Assembly: GCA_963932145.1 (NCBI GenBank)
Contig: OZ010581.1
Location: forward strand, 85,395,979-85,459,978
Direction: 5' to 3'
DNA length: 64,000 nucleotides
Origin: Acanthosepion lycidas
Lineage: Eukaryota > Mollusca > Cephalopoda > Sepiida > Sepiidae
A program made the position numbers and the translations under genes. The notes under the pieces were generated by a model, which saw nothing but the letters and a program-made list of their open reading frames with translations, had not been told where the DNA came from and did not search any database. This document shows positions 51,845 through 62,199 of the stretch, in pieces (positions within the stretch are counted from its first letter, which is position 1; each line of letters opens with the position of its first letter).

Positions 51845-54060
51845 AGTCTGTCCCGGACTGAAGCTGGGGGATTCCCTAGAGATAGCCCTAGCTAGACAGG
51901 CTCTGGAGCGATCGGCTAGCAAGCGCTACCAGGATCAAGTAGATAGACATAGGTTAAATAAGATGTCTAACGAAGCCGTGAACATGGGCGCGCAGAATTG
52001 CGCAAGGAACAAATCCGTCGATGTTCCGATCAATACACTCGGCAACATTTCCAGAACCGTTTTATCAAGGAACCTGATCTCCGTGACGTAGTATTTCGCA
52101 GCTATTTGGTCGACTTTCCTTGACTCTCGAGGTTGAGATCACGGATGTCGAAGTTGACTTGTGGTGAAGGGTCGGCAGTGGCAAGTCTCCGGGAATTGAT
52201 AGTCTGCCCTACGAATTGTAATTGAGGCTGTCGCATATATTTGTTCCGATTTTGACAGTCGTGTTCGACAACTGGTCCAGGCAGGAGTTCATCCTCGGCC
52301 GAATCTCCAGGGTTGTGATCACGCTGTTGAAGAAGGTCAAGCACGATAGGGACACTTAGATGAATATAGGCCTATAAATTTACTCAACACGGATATAAAG
52401 ATTGGGGACAAGATCCTGACGGAATGTTTGCAATCAGTTGCAGAGATTCTGATGGGACCGGAGTAAACTTGTGCTATGAAAGTCCGAACAATTCAGAGAA
52501 ATCTGCATCTGATACGCACGGCCCTAGAAGGCGTAAAAGACTAAAATAGAACCGCGCAGATCAGTCAAAGGAATTCGATAGGGCTGGCCATCACTACTCG
52601 GCTGGTGTTCTACAGGCCACCGGAGTAAAACCCGATTTCTGCAAGTGGATCAGCCTCCTGTATCGCTTCCCCAATGCAAGTGAACGGGAAGCGGTCGAGC
52701 GCTGTCTCGGTCGGCATGCCAGGATTGTCCGCTGTCGTCTATACTTTACACTTTGGCGTTGGAGCCCTTTCTTCGCTGGCTAAGGGTCAGGACGTGCAGT
52801 CCTGGCCTACGTGGAATTGGTGTCCTTGGTGGAGATCGAGCCAGGGTATCCACGTACGCCGATGACGTATCCATTTTCGTGTCCTGGCGCAGTGACATTG
52901 AGGTGGTGCAGAAGGCGATTGAACAGTATGAGAAGGTCACGGGTGCCAATATTAATCGCAACAAGTACTCCTGCCTGTGGTTAGGTACTTGGAAGGACGT
53001 TGCTCTTTCGGGATCCTTCAGTTGAACGGACGGTCCCGTTCACATTCTTGGAGTGTGGTTCGGGCCAGGCCTGTAGTTGAAGAAGAATTGCTCAAATGTA
53101 CTGGCAAAGGTCGGAGCATCGGTCTGTACTTGTTCCGAAGGCAGTTGTTCTTAAAGGGTAATACACATGTGATCCCAATACATCTTTCCCTCATTCATTA
53201 CCGGTTGTCAGTACACCCTCTCTGCGAGGGCCGAGGGAGGGCGATCGAGCGCTTACTGTTTTTTATTAGGGGCTGGCGCAAGCCGATGGTTCGTAGAGAG
53301 TCCTGTGTCCAGTGTCCGTGTCATGGTGGGCTTTGCATGCCAGATTTGGAGTGTCATCAACACGCCGAGAGGTTTGTTTTCCTACGCCTCGCATTGACAG
53401 AAGACTCGCTCTAGGCGAGGAACGTTAGGGTCGCCTTCTTTAGCCTTACCATCATTCCTCCCAGTTCCGAGGCTAAATGCCGTTGTAAGTCCTGGAAACA
53501 GTCTGAATGCTTGCACAAGTGTCGATTGGACCCCTTCCCTGGTTAAGCTAGACTCCTTATTTACCAAGTTAATGTAATTGTTATTTCTGGCCTGCTCCCG
53601 ACATTCTCTTTTGTTATGCTCCATGTCAAGATTACCAACCTCCCTAGTTTGTTTTTTATTCCCTCTTTTTATCTTGACTGGATCAGTTTTTATCTCCCCA
53701 CTCCACAATTTATTTTGTCCCTCTCTCACCTTTAGTGAGTGAGTGGATTGATTTTGCTTATTGGCAGAATACAGCAGCCACTCTTGTTTTTTGTGGGATG
53801 GACGGGGACTATTATCATATCTTATTTTTTAGTTTGAATGTTTTGTTGTATTTTTTTTCGTTATTGGGTTCATCCACTTCCTCTTTATCTCGTGCTATAT
53901 ATTCTTATATATTGTAAAATTTTTAGGTCACGGATGTTTTAGTAGGACCCCCCTCCTCATTTTGAATATGCGGTGTTGTGGTGTATGTCGGATGAATGAA
54001 GATGAATGCATTTTTGTGGTGATTGAGTAAATTACAATGAATGAATGGGTCGCGAATCAA
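51845..54060 (+). mobile_element. Tx1/L1-type LINE, copy D (5'-truncated)
   Basis: Plus-strand copy beginning in the ORF2 linker (GDSLEIALARQALERS) and running through RT and the C-terminal region to an AT-rich 3' UTR that ends near (GAATGAAT)n-like sequence at about 54000-54060. It is in opposite orientation to copies A, B and C. It is more diverged, with a distinct 3' UTR. Confidence 0.82.
51850..53460 (+). pseudogene. LINE copy D ORF2, RT and thumb
   Basis: Linker: MSNEAVNMGA (copy A: MSPEAVNMGA). RT: GSGKSPGIDSLPYEL, YRPINLLNTDIKIGDKIL, MALEPFLRWLRVRTCSPGLR and STYADDVSIFVSWRSDIEVV, with the catalytic YADD intact. GANINRNKYSCLWLGTWKDV follows, then LSLIHYRLSVHPLCEGRGRA. The region of the FDR(V)xH motif is degraded to KEFDRAGHHY. 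Frameshifts at about 52000, 52670 and 53020, plus many stops. Confidence 0.85.
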
Positions 54061-54114
54061 ATTAGCCTTGTTTAGGATAGTCAGAGACGATCAACCTCCC
54101 CGTTCGGCCAGGTG

Positions 54115-54240
54115 CCAAAATTGTATTTTACACAATAAATATACAGTAGTTGAATGACGCTTGGATTCACTTCAAGTCTCTCTTCAGTTACCAAAACTTA
54201 CGACAATTCACTCAACTACTAGTTTAATGGCTGAATGATT
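54115..54240 (+). repeat. LTR-like repeat, forward copy
   Basis: Contains GGATTCACTTCAAGTCTCTC then GTTACCAAAACTTACGACA, which recurs reverse-complemented at 55800-55870. AATAAATA at about 54139. It lies just 5' of a Gypsy gag, consistent with a 5' LTR, but TG/CA ends and a primer site were not resolved. Confidence 0.5.
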
Positions 54241-54297
54241 CGAATATAGGATAACGATCTAAAAGTCACCATAGGTCACCTGCTGCAACAAAAAAAA

Positions 54298-54681
54298 ATG
54301 ACGTCATTGGCGTATTGTTTTTACGAAATATGCCGAGGATTACGAGGAAAAAATCCTCACAAGCTTAGAGCCCTCATAAGCTGTGTCAGCCCTACTGCAT
54401 TCGAGTTTATCGAAAGTTGTTCAGACTACAACACAACACTAGCTAAGTTAGACACCATTTTTATTAAAAGCTCAAAGGAGATTTTTGTAAGACATTTACT
54501 TGCTACAAGAAAACAGGAACCTAACGCAAATCTGGATAACTTCTACAGGGGACTCAAAAAACTAAGATGGGAATGCAATTTCAAAGACCGTACAGCCAAA
54601 CAATGTGGGGACGAAGCTATGCAAGACACTTTTATTAGTGGAATATACTCCAACAATACGTCAAAGACTGCTGGAAAATAA
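54298..54681 (+). pseudogene. Gypsy/Mag-like Gag capsid fragment
   Basis: Open for 127 codons from an ATG preceded by an A-run. Contains HKLRALISCVSPTAFEFIES, TLAKLDTIFIKSSKEIFVRH, LLATRKQEPNANLDNFYRGL, RWECNFKDRTAKQC and DEAMQDTFISGIYSN. The (I/F)xARHxLATRxQxPxExLDxF and DExxRDAFIxG patterns define the capsid region of Gypsy Gag proteins. The N-terminal capsid domain and nucleocapsid are missing. It ends at a stop after KTAGK where a RLLE-like segment is expected. One of the longest clean frames in the window. Confidence 0.85.
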
Positions 54682-54689
54682 AGAGACAT

Positions 54690-55790
54690 AGGACATGCCA
54701 AGTCTCAATCCGTACCGCTTATATGGAGCGATAGTGCGAAATGGAAAGTGAAGGGAGTTGGAGTTAAGGCGAGGCTCCATTCTGCTACCACTCTAAGAAG
54801 GGGGCTATGCTATACAACCCCTAAATTTGGAAAGTTACTCGAGTAAACATATTTTTAGAATATGAGATTTTAGAAAAAGCTTAAGGTGAGGGGTAACTGA
54901 ACCCGAGACCCTGGTCAACCCTATACTTTTCACACGCAGGACTCCATATAAGCAGGAGGTTTGGACGACTTAGCGCGTCCACACTCTACTGCCACTGGAA
55001 TACGCATCATTTTCTGAGACCTCCTGACCAAGACATTGTTCCAACCCTGAAGATCAGAAATTTAAATTACTACTAACACATGCTGCAAACTCCAAAAGTA
55101 GATCCCAGTGTCATTTCATTATAACAATGAGTGGGAAGGGATAAAATCGATGTATACAACAAATCATATATAAACTAAATCGTTGTTACATTTTTAACCC
55201 GAGTTAATTATTTATTTCTAAGAATGTTTTTGTATTGCCCCTAGCCGTCGACTTCACTTCAATTTATTTTATCAGCGATTTCTTCATATCCTCTGAGATC
55301 AAAAATACAACGTGGCAGAGGAGTGAATGATCATGAAGGGGACGAACGCCAACTAGATGAAGTGGAACCGTGCTTATCATCCCAGAATCAGCGGCAAACC
55401 AGCAACGCATTAATGAGTGAGGAGACGGCTAGATGGTAACCACGGTGGTTTGAAGGAACCTGAAGACCAATGCGACCCTGTGAGGTTCCTATCTTTTGTC
55501 ATGAGATCTCTGGCAACAGAGTTGGTTTTAAAGTTTGGTGCGGATTTTATAGACGTTACTGAAGGCACAGAAGGCACATCTTCTGATGTAATCATCGATT
55601 TCAGTTGATATTCCTTGGCCATCACACCGATGCTTTAGCTCATTCTCTTGTTGCGGGATTCCCCTCTCTGTCTGTAAAGTGTATTGATGATTTATAGTAA
55701 ATATTTATGAGTTCCTCGAACACTGGGCCCGCAAACATTGTGAGTCCAGGTAAAAATAATTACCAAAAAATAATTTAAAACAAACGACAA
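54690..55790. other. Unassigned
   Basis: No family recognised. Overlapping frames at 55410-55625 (both strands) are shadows of each other. Lies between the Gag fragment and the inverted LTR-like copy. Confidence 0.4.
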
Positions 55791-55794
55791 TTAA

Positions 55795-55875
55795 TGCATA
55801 TGTCGTAAGTCTTGGTAACCGAAGATAGACTTGAAGTGAATCTAAGCCTTACACAAGTACAGACTCCAAGAATCA
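55795..55875 (-). repeat. LTR-like repeat, inverted copy
   Basis: Reverse complement of 54150-54225. Shares ATTCACTTCAAGTCTATC then GTTACCAAGACTTACGACA, about 90% identical by eye in the core. Confidence 0.6.
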
Positions 55876-55981
55876 TTGAACAATTGACTATTTATAGAAA
55901 GGAGGGGAGAGCGCTAACTCACGTGATATTTAAATAGTTTACGACACTTTCCCTCATAGAAAATAAGGACATATTTTTTAT

Positions 55982-55984
<3 letters not shown>

Positions 55985-56012
<28 letters not shown>
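55985..56012. repeat. (TA)n microsatellite
   Basis: About 14 TA dinucleotides. Confidence 0.95.
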
Positions 56013-56269
56013 ATGTTTTTTAATTACCAATCACTCGGATTCTTTTCTTACATATGATACGTTAGCGCATGTCGTAAAAATAGTAACGGTAAGTTAAGAT
56101 TTTCGATTTTCTTTTCACTTTTCTGTCTTGTTTTATTTACACTGATTACAAAACTTTTCATTAAATTTTATCAAACCCGTATAGGGGGCTTTGATATACG
56201 GTTTGATCTTCGAAGTTAGTCCATATTAGCTATCGTCAGTTCTGGATATTAATTTTCTGTTTGAAAACT

Positions 56270-56850
56270 TTCAGTTTCAGTCGATGACTCATCTAGAGTA
56301 GGTGACGACGGGGGCATGTGCCGGACTACTACTTTCTTCTGTGGCGAAACTGTATGAGATTCGTGATGTTTACCGAAGTAGTGAGGGTTCTGATTGATCA
56401 GGACAAGGAACCAAACTCGTGCAGGTACAATTGATTGTCTTCTGTCAGGAAACTTGATGTTGGCAAAAGTCTGATTGCTATCAATCAGTTCAACTTTATC
56501 TACTAAGGAGTTGTCTTGCTAGTACGGACAAATCGTCTTAAAAGTATTGGTTCAGGTTTCATTAACTAAGATGAGAGTGAGCTCCCACGAGTAATACGCA
56601 TTTGAAACTTGAAGAATTGCTCACATGGTGTACAGTTAGTAGCTATACACAAGTGAGATAGAATAGAATTAACATATTGTAGCAAAATTCGTTCCTAGTG
56701 TTTTTCCGTTAGTTGCCGAGACCAAAGAATCAAGCGAATAGTTTTCCATATAGCCCCAATATATTGTTCAACCTGACCGTTATCTCTGGGGTGATAATTC
56801 ATTTTATTCGCATGCGATTGGCTAATAAATTACTACCACCTCTGTATAGG
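56270..56850 (-). pseudogene. Gypsy integrase C-terminal fragment
   Basis: Minus frame: SPRDNGQVEQYIGAIWKTIR then QYVNSILSHLCIATNCTPCE and FFKFQMRITRGSSLSS. SPRDNGQVERYNGxxW holds the catalytic Glu in Gypsy integrases of this group, and the LCTATNxTPHERxF block follows it. VDKVELIDSNQTFANIKFPD (56510-56450) is the C-terminal beta domain. Stops and shifts at about 56560 and 56800. Confidence 0.85.
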
Positions 56851-56924
56851 ACAATTTAGCCATCGCAGTCGTTCCTTTGAAACTTTTGTTTCTGAGCATA
56901 CTTACCTATTCTGTTTAGTACCTG

Positions 56925-57210
56925 TGTAGCGATTGGTTAATTTTTAACCAATCACATATTTTTAATGTAAGATCAAGTTTTCCCGCGGTTCCGTGGGAGC
57001 CTACATCTTTTTCTTAAATAGGTCGAGTAAGATCCAGTAAGATCCCAGCCGTCAACACAAATCCACGATCTTGCTCATCACACTCTAACGCACACACAGA
57101 CACGGAATTTCGTAACTACAATCAACCAGAACTTTGTTGATTCAAACCAGTTTATTCAAAACACATTTCAAGCATTTCTTGGTGTTATTCATTCTTCACA
57201 TATTAACTTT
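56925..57210 (+). repeat. LTR-like segment with CCAAT palindrome
   Basis: Starts TGTGTAGCGATTGG. Contains the palindrome GATTGGTTAA-TTT-TTAACCAATC (56931-56953), a TTAAATAGG TATA-like box at about 57015-57023, and AATCAACCAGAACTTTGTTG at about 57122. The last box recurs at 60.73 kb. Probably the LTR belonging to, or next to, the integrase on its right. Boundaries unresolved. Confidence 0.45.
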
Positions 57211-58180
57211 GCTCTAACAATTATTTCGGAACATTTATCTCATAAGAGAACTTCAAACGGTTGATTACAATCAATCTACAGTCAAAGGGAAAGAAGTTCC
57301 TTCTCTTTAATCTACACATGTGAATACAATTTTATTTCATGCTTGTTGTATTTTATTCAATATATATTTGTTGGTTAACAAATTGGTGTTTTTTTTATTA
57401 TTACTTGAATCCTGTACGTGGAAGAATCATTAATATAAATAGTAGTAGTACCTATATATTTGATGTTCCTGCTATATGAATCGACCCGACGCTATATTTG
57501 GTACGTACGCTACAAACCCATCGTTAAGAAATGCTTGTAATGTAATGTTTTTTACGCTATAAGTAAGTAACATTTGTTTGAAATAAGATTAATTTAACTT
57601 TAAATTTTCTAATTTTACTCAAATAACATGTCACAAATCGATAATTTAATTTTGAAAGAATTTTAAACCTGATAAATTTCTTTGTTTACAAATTTCTTAA
57701 AAATTAAGAAAATGTCCGCTTTTAAGAAAATTTTAAAACATCGAGGAATTATTTAACATTCCAATCTATATAATTTCTACCTGAAATAAATCCGAATATA
57801 TTACTTACTGGAAATAATAAATTTAATCATTTAGCTTTCAATTAAAACCAGAATAAAATCTTCAAGAATGCTTTTTCATTTTAAAAATTGTAATTTAAAA
57901 GTTAGGTATCGAAAATTCAGTGGATGTATCTATAACTACCTATTATCGATTGATTACTTTTCTCGCTACATGGAAATAGCCGGTCTTAATCGTTAATCCG
58001 TTGACAAAGAACAATATAATCACTAAGATTAAAATGTCTTTGCTAAATGGGTGTGTGATGATGATCATCATCACACACATACATACATACATATATACAC
58101 AAATTCAAATTATACAACCACAAGCATTCATTGTGTAATGCGACAATTTTATAATCGCTATATTTTCGTGTAGTCGATTT
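57211..58180. other. Unassigned AT-rich spacer
   Basis: Nothing recognised apart from a (CATA)n-like stretch at 58073-58100. Confidence 0.5.
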
Positions 58181-58244
58181 TGTGCACTTTTGGGAGAATC
58201 GGATCCCAGAAGTTTTCCCAAAGATTCCTCGCTTATTCGTCAAT

Positions 58245-58380
58245 GCCAACCAATCAGATTGTCTGCACGTGAAGAATGATTCTTCCCGCGCTGTCCTTTC
58301 GGAGCCGATGATCACCTATATAAGCAAAGAATACAAGGAGCCAACACTATTTTGGGGACACTTTGAAAAGTGTGCTTAAA
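58245..58380 (+). promoter_or_regulatory. Pol II promoter-like segment
   Basis: CCAATCAG at 58249, then a GC-richer stretch, then CCTATATAAGC at about 58315-58325, with normal CCAAT-to-TATA spacing of about 65 bp. No plus-strand coding exon follows before the Tc1 element at 58.5 kb, so it may be an LTR promoter or chance. Confidence 0.35.
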
Positions 58381-58504
58381 GGTGTTTTTTGCTGCCGAGA
58401 GCTTTTGTGTTGATGAGTAGGTAGTTCAGCAATAACTGTCCATTAATGGTATGGACATTGATTAATGGGTTTGTCTTTGGTTTCATGTTTTCTTTATTTT
58501 TACT

Positions 58505-59855
58505 TCAACTTAGGCGACACTATTTTTCGGACATGACACAAATTCCGGGTTTTTTAATGATTTTTTCGTCGAACGTCTACAATATGCAAATTTTCTACAG
58601 GTAAATTGTACCCTGGCCATTACATTTGAGTATCTTTACCATTCACTGCGAAAATGTATTAAAATCCTGAAGAAGAATGCATTCAAAAGAAGTCATCAGT
58701 TTGGTCCAAAAGAAGAGAGAAGACGGAATCAGCATCCGAAAGATCACCGCTGAGATGAAGCTACCGAAGTCAACAGTTGAATACATGCTAAGTACAAACT
58801 ATGAGCGGAAGAAGAAGAGAGGACGGAAAAAAACAATTTCCAAGAGAACAGAAGAAGAATGAAGAGGAGTGTTACGAGGTTGTTATCATCTAGAGAAAAA
58901 GTGACAGCGAAGAAAGTAAAGAAGTGCGAACTTGACGTCAGTGTTCGAACTGTACAAAGAAAGCTACACGAAATTGGACTTAAGTATGCTAAAATCAAGA
59001 AAAGAATTACACTAACGAGAAAACACAAGGAGGCAAGGCTGAGAAACGCCAAAAGATAGATAACAAACCATGTCGACTTCAAGAAAGTGATATTTACTGA
59101 TGAAAAACGTTTTAAGTTCGATGGACCCGACGGGTGGTGTACATGGTCGAGGAAAGGTGAACCTGTTATTCTCAACAAGAGACAGATGGGAGGAGGAGTC
59201 ATGGTTTGGGGTATGGTATTTCCGAATGGAAACTTGTGGCTCGAGTGGTTAAAAGGACGTCAAAATAGTTTGAGCTACAGAGAACCTTTGGAAAAGAGAG
59301 CCCTGCCACTCATAGAAAAGGAAATGGGAAGTAATTTTATTTTGCAGCAAGATAACTGCAGCATCCATGTGGCCAAATCAGTGAAAAATTGGATGTGTGA
59401 AGCAAATTTAACTACTCTGGAATGACCTGCAAGAAGTCCAGAATTAAATTTAATTGAAGACATATGGGAAATGCTTGCAGGGCTTGTTTACGACGGACCA
59501 GAAATAACCAGAGAGGCTGAGCTGTGGCAGCGCATACAAAATGCTAAAAATAGTTATTATCAATATGTACGAACATTATGAAGATAGACTGATAGAAGTC
59601 ATTGAAAAAAAAAGGGTGCTGCCATAAACTATTAGCATTGTTTCTGCAATGTCCAAAAAATACTGTCGCCTGTGTAATGTGAAAATTTGTAAAAAAAATA
59701 AAAAATACTTCTAATTTGAATTCTGCTTTTCCATTTGTAGTATTGAAACAGTTTTTAAATGTTATTGGCATTACACTAAAACAGTACAGACTGCCTGTGC
59801 TACCTAAAACTTGAAAAAATAAAGTGTCTGAAAAATAGTGACGGCCCCCTGTATT
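58505..59855 (+). mobile_element. Tc1-type (DD34E) DNA transposon, nearly complete
   Basis: Terminal inverted repeats share CACTATTTTTC(A/G)GACA: left at about 58520-58536, right at about 59818-59833 (as TGTCTGAAAAATAGTG). The right end is followed by CCCCCTGTA, giving a TA flank. Length is about 1.35 kb, normal for Tc1. It holds one transposase gene with two frameshifts and two stops, so it is inactive but recent relative to the LINE and LTR relics here. Confidence 0.85.
58677..59625 (+). pseudogene. Tc1-family transposase (DD34E)
   Basis: Cut-and-paste transposase. N-terminal helix-turn-helix: ISLVQKKREDGISIRKITAE then LPKSTVEYML. RKKKRGRKKTISKRTEEE is the GRPR-like/AT-hook linker. After a frameshift near 58860 the second HTH reads CELDVSVRTVQRKLHEIGLK. 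The catalytic core has FTDEKRFKFDGPDGW (first Asp), LQQDNCSIHVAKSV (second Asp) and ARSPELNLIEDIWEML (Glu). There are 34 residues between the second Asp and the Glu, counting the TGA at 59423 as the expected Trp. A TAG at 59057 and a frameshift near 59540, before the C-terminal EHYEDRLIEVIEKK, complete the damage. Few lesions suggest a fairly young insertion. Confidence 0.92.
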
Positions 59856-59859
59856 CTTA

Positions 59860-60205
59860 GTTAATTAGTGAGATTTCAGCTGCCACAGGAATCCATGACA
59901 GTTGAAACGATGCTCCAACCTTCTCTCTCACACCACCACTCACATGCTGAATATTCCCTATACTCACATAATATTTTTCTTACACAGCAAAACTGTTGAA
60001 AACATTTATTGCCAGAAACTATTACAACCTTATTTCTTTCAGTGAAATTGATAGTTAAAGAGAGACAACTCTTATTTTACTCAATGCATGCTTTTCTTTC
60101 ACATCCTTGTTTGTACATCTTGTTAAATCCAAATTTTATGTGTATGTCTTTGGCTTATCCTCTTTTTCTTCAGGTCAGATTGGTTTCCTAATCTAAGTTA
60201 AATAA
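59860..60205. other. Unassigned spacer
   Basis: No motif seen between the Tc1 element and the integrase fragment. Confidence 0.5.
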
Positions 60206-60207
60206 AT

Positions 60208-60375
60208 GTGGTAAAATCCGATTCGGAAGAAAATGGAGGTCAGTTCAATAGCACGGGATTCCATGAGTTTGCATCTCAATACGGATTTACACGTCCCACT
60301 GTGAGTTCACATTTTCCACAAGGTAACGTAGCAGCCAAAATTGCAGTGAAAATCGCAAAAAAAAACTGTTACAGC
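60208..60375 (+). pseudogene. Gypsy integrase core fragment
   Basis: MVKSDSEENGGQFNSTGFHE then FASQYGFTRPTVSSHFPQGN and VAAKIAVKIAKK. It matches the VxSDNGxQFxSxEFxEFAxxYGF...SSPHFPQGNGxAERAVKIAK core of Gypsy integrases. The second Asp region carries a small insertion (SDSEENGGQF), and the catalytic Glu of NGxAER is replaced (NVAAK). Sequence becomes unrelated after KKN. Confidence 0.85.
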
Positions 60376-60719
60376 AACTGGTTATTTTTCTAGAATTTTG
60401 TAATATGCTGATATAAGTTACAAAAATAAGTTCTGCGGAGTTGATTATAAGTCAAAAAAAAAAAATAAGGAGTGCACTACCGAGTCACTCGGATAGACTA
60501 AAAAGCCTAAATGACCGAATTTGGAACGCATCGTCCACGAAGAAGACGGGAGCACAGTACTAGAACACTTCAACCACTCAAAATTAGCGATCAATTTCGA
60601 ATCAAAACTGACGAGGAGAATACATAGGATGATACAGGAATAATCACAGCAGCGGATCATTAGAACAGGAGATACACCATACAAAATGAATTTTAGAAAT
60701 ATCCATTGCAACAGGAGAT

Positions 60720-60830
60720 ATTCCAAGTCCAATCAACCAGAACTCTGTTGATTCAAACCATTCTATAACACAACATATTTTTAATTAATTATATTCTTGT
60801 ATTATTTATTCTTAACATGCTTACTTGCTC
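60720..60830 (+). repeat. Repeat shared with the 57.1-kb LTR-like segment
   Basis: AATCAACCAGAACTCTGTTGATTCAAACC at 60734 onward corresponds to the same box at about 57122, and carries the small inverted repeat AATCAAC/GTTGATT. Probably the same LTR family. Confidence 0.5.
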
Positions 60831-60949
60831 TTATATTGATTTCTTAAGGGTAGCTGCTTTCGGTCGTATTGGTAAAATGAATATAGAGTTGATCGGCGAA
60901 ACGGATGTAGCTGGTCTACTGCCGGATGGGAACAGCAGCAGGTTGATCG

Positions 60950-61490
60950 GTGTCCCTAAACAGGGCCAAGTCAGAACAGTGATACGACTTTACTGGGCGG
61001 ATCGACCGCGGAAACGGGATCGCGCCAAAGTGTATCACTTGGCGAAGACTAAGTCCCTAAACAGGACCAAGGCAGAACAGTGATAGACTTCACAGAGCGG
61101 ATCGACCGCGGAAACGGGATCGCGCCAAAGTGTATCACTTGGCGAAAACGGAGTCCCTAAACAGGGCCAAGTCAGAACAGTGATAGACTTCACAGGGTGG
61201 ACCGACAACAGTGATAGACTTCACAGGGCGGATCGACCGCGGAAACGGGATCGCGCCAAAGTGTATCACTTGGCGAAAACGGAGTCCCTAAACAGGGCCA
61301 AGTCAGAACAGTGATAGACTTCACAGGGTGGACCGACAACAGTGATAGACTTCACAGGGCGGATCGACCGCGGAAATGGGATCGCGCCAAAGTGTATCAC
61401 TTGGCGAAGCCGGTCAGAGAGGTGATACGTCTTCCAGGGCGGATCGACCGCGGAGACAGGATCGCGCCGAAGAATAACACTCTCGACAAA
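60950..61490 (+). repeat. Tandem array, ~100-bp units (about 5)
   Basis: TCCCTAAACAGG recurs at 60953, 61054, 61154 and 61285: periods 101, 100 and 131 bp. The longer spacing is due to a 31-bp internal duplication around GGGTGGACCGACAACAGTGA. Each unit has GGGCGGATCGACCGCGGAAA, GGGATCGCGCC and the hairpin CGCCAAAGTG-TAT-CACTTGGCG. It is GC- and CpG-rich, in sharp contrast to its flanks. Open frames at 60817-61083 and 61311-61577 run through the array and look incidental. Confidence 0.9.
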
Positions 61491-61579
61491 GCACCGGAAG
61501 CTCACAAAGGCAGCGTACTACACTTTGATCGAGCCCCCCGGGCCAAGCAGCTTGGATTTGGACGAAAAAGGGGCTAATG

Positions 61580-62009
61580 ATATTTGGAGCGATTTATTCA
61601 AGTACTCCCCGGCTAGAGGGAATAGAAAACCGTAGATATTAAATTAATATCAATTGTTGTCCGATGTTTGAGAAAGCGCTGCATAATCCGATGCTCACGA
61701 GGTACGGTTTGGCATCAACGATATTGGACTAGTCGTCTGGTTTCTCGCGTGTTGCTTGACTTAAATCTGCGAGATCAGGAGTTGTGAAGGTCAAGGCCGT
61801 CTTTCTAAGGAGCGGCTAATGGCGACCGCGACAAAACTATCAAGATGAAAGCAAAGGTTTAGTCTACCAATAAACCTTTTTACGTCCCATATTTATATCG
61901 GCGAGCAGTGACCATTAGTTTAACACGCTAAAGTATAACAAGGTGGCAGTGGTGGGGAGGAAGGGAGAGAGGGTAGAAGCGAAGCGGGGTAGACCGACCG
62001 TTAGACTTT

Positions 62010-62010
<1 letters not shown>
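61580..62010. other. Unassigned, moderately GC-rich
   Basis: No protein motif found. AATAAACC at about 61869 could be a polyadenylation signal of an element ending here. Confidence 0.35.

Positions 62011-62011
<1 letters not shown>

Positions 62012-62067
<56 letters not shown>
62012..62067. repeat. (TA)n microsatellite
   Basis: About 27 TA dinucleotides. Confidence 0.97.
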
Positions 62068-62069
<2 letters not shown>

Positions 62070-62199
62070 GAATGAACATTGATAAGTAAAGATTTGAATA
62101 CAAGATTGGTATGGAATAAACTTTCAGTAGCCAAAAAAACTATTTTTAAAAAAGCGCTCAATACAGAGTAGATCGAATAATATTTATTTGAAAATTATA

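Noticed and set aside
55410-55625. Overlapping 63- and 71-codon frames on opposite strands
   Set aside because: They mirror each other, neither shows a motif, and the flanks are TE-derived.
60817-61577. Two 88-codon frames over the 100-bp array
   Set aside because: They exist because a near-100-bp CpG-rich unit lacks stops. The encoded repeats differ in frame between units, and there is no family similarity.
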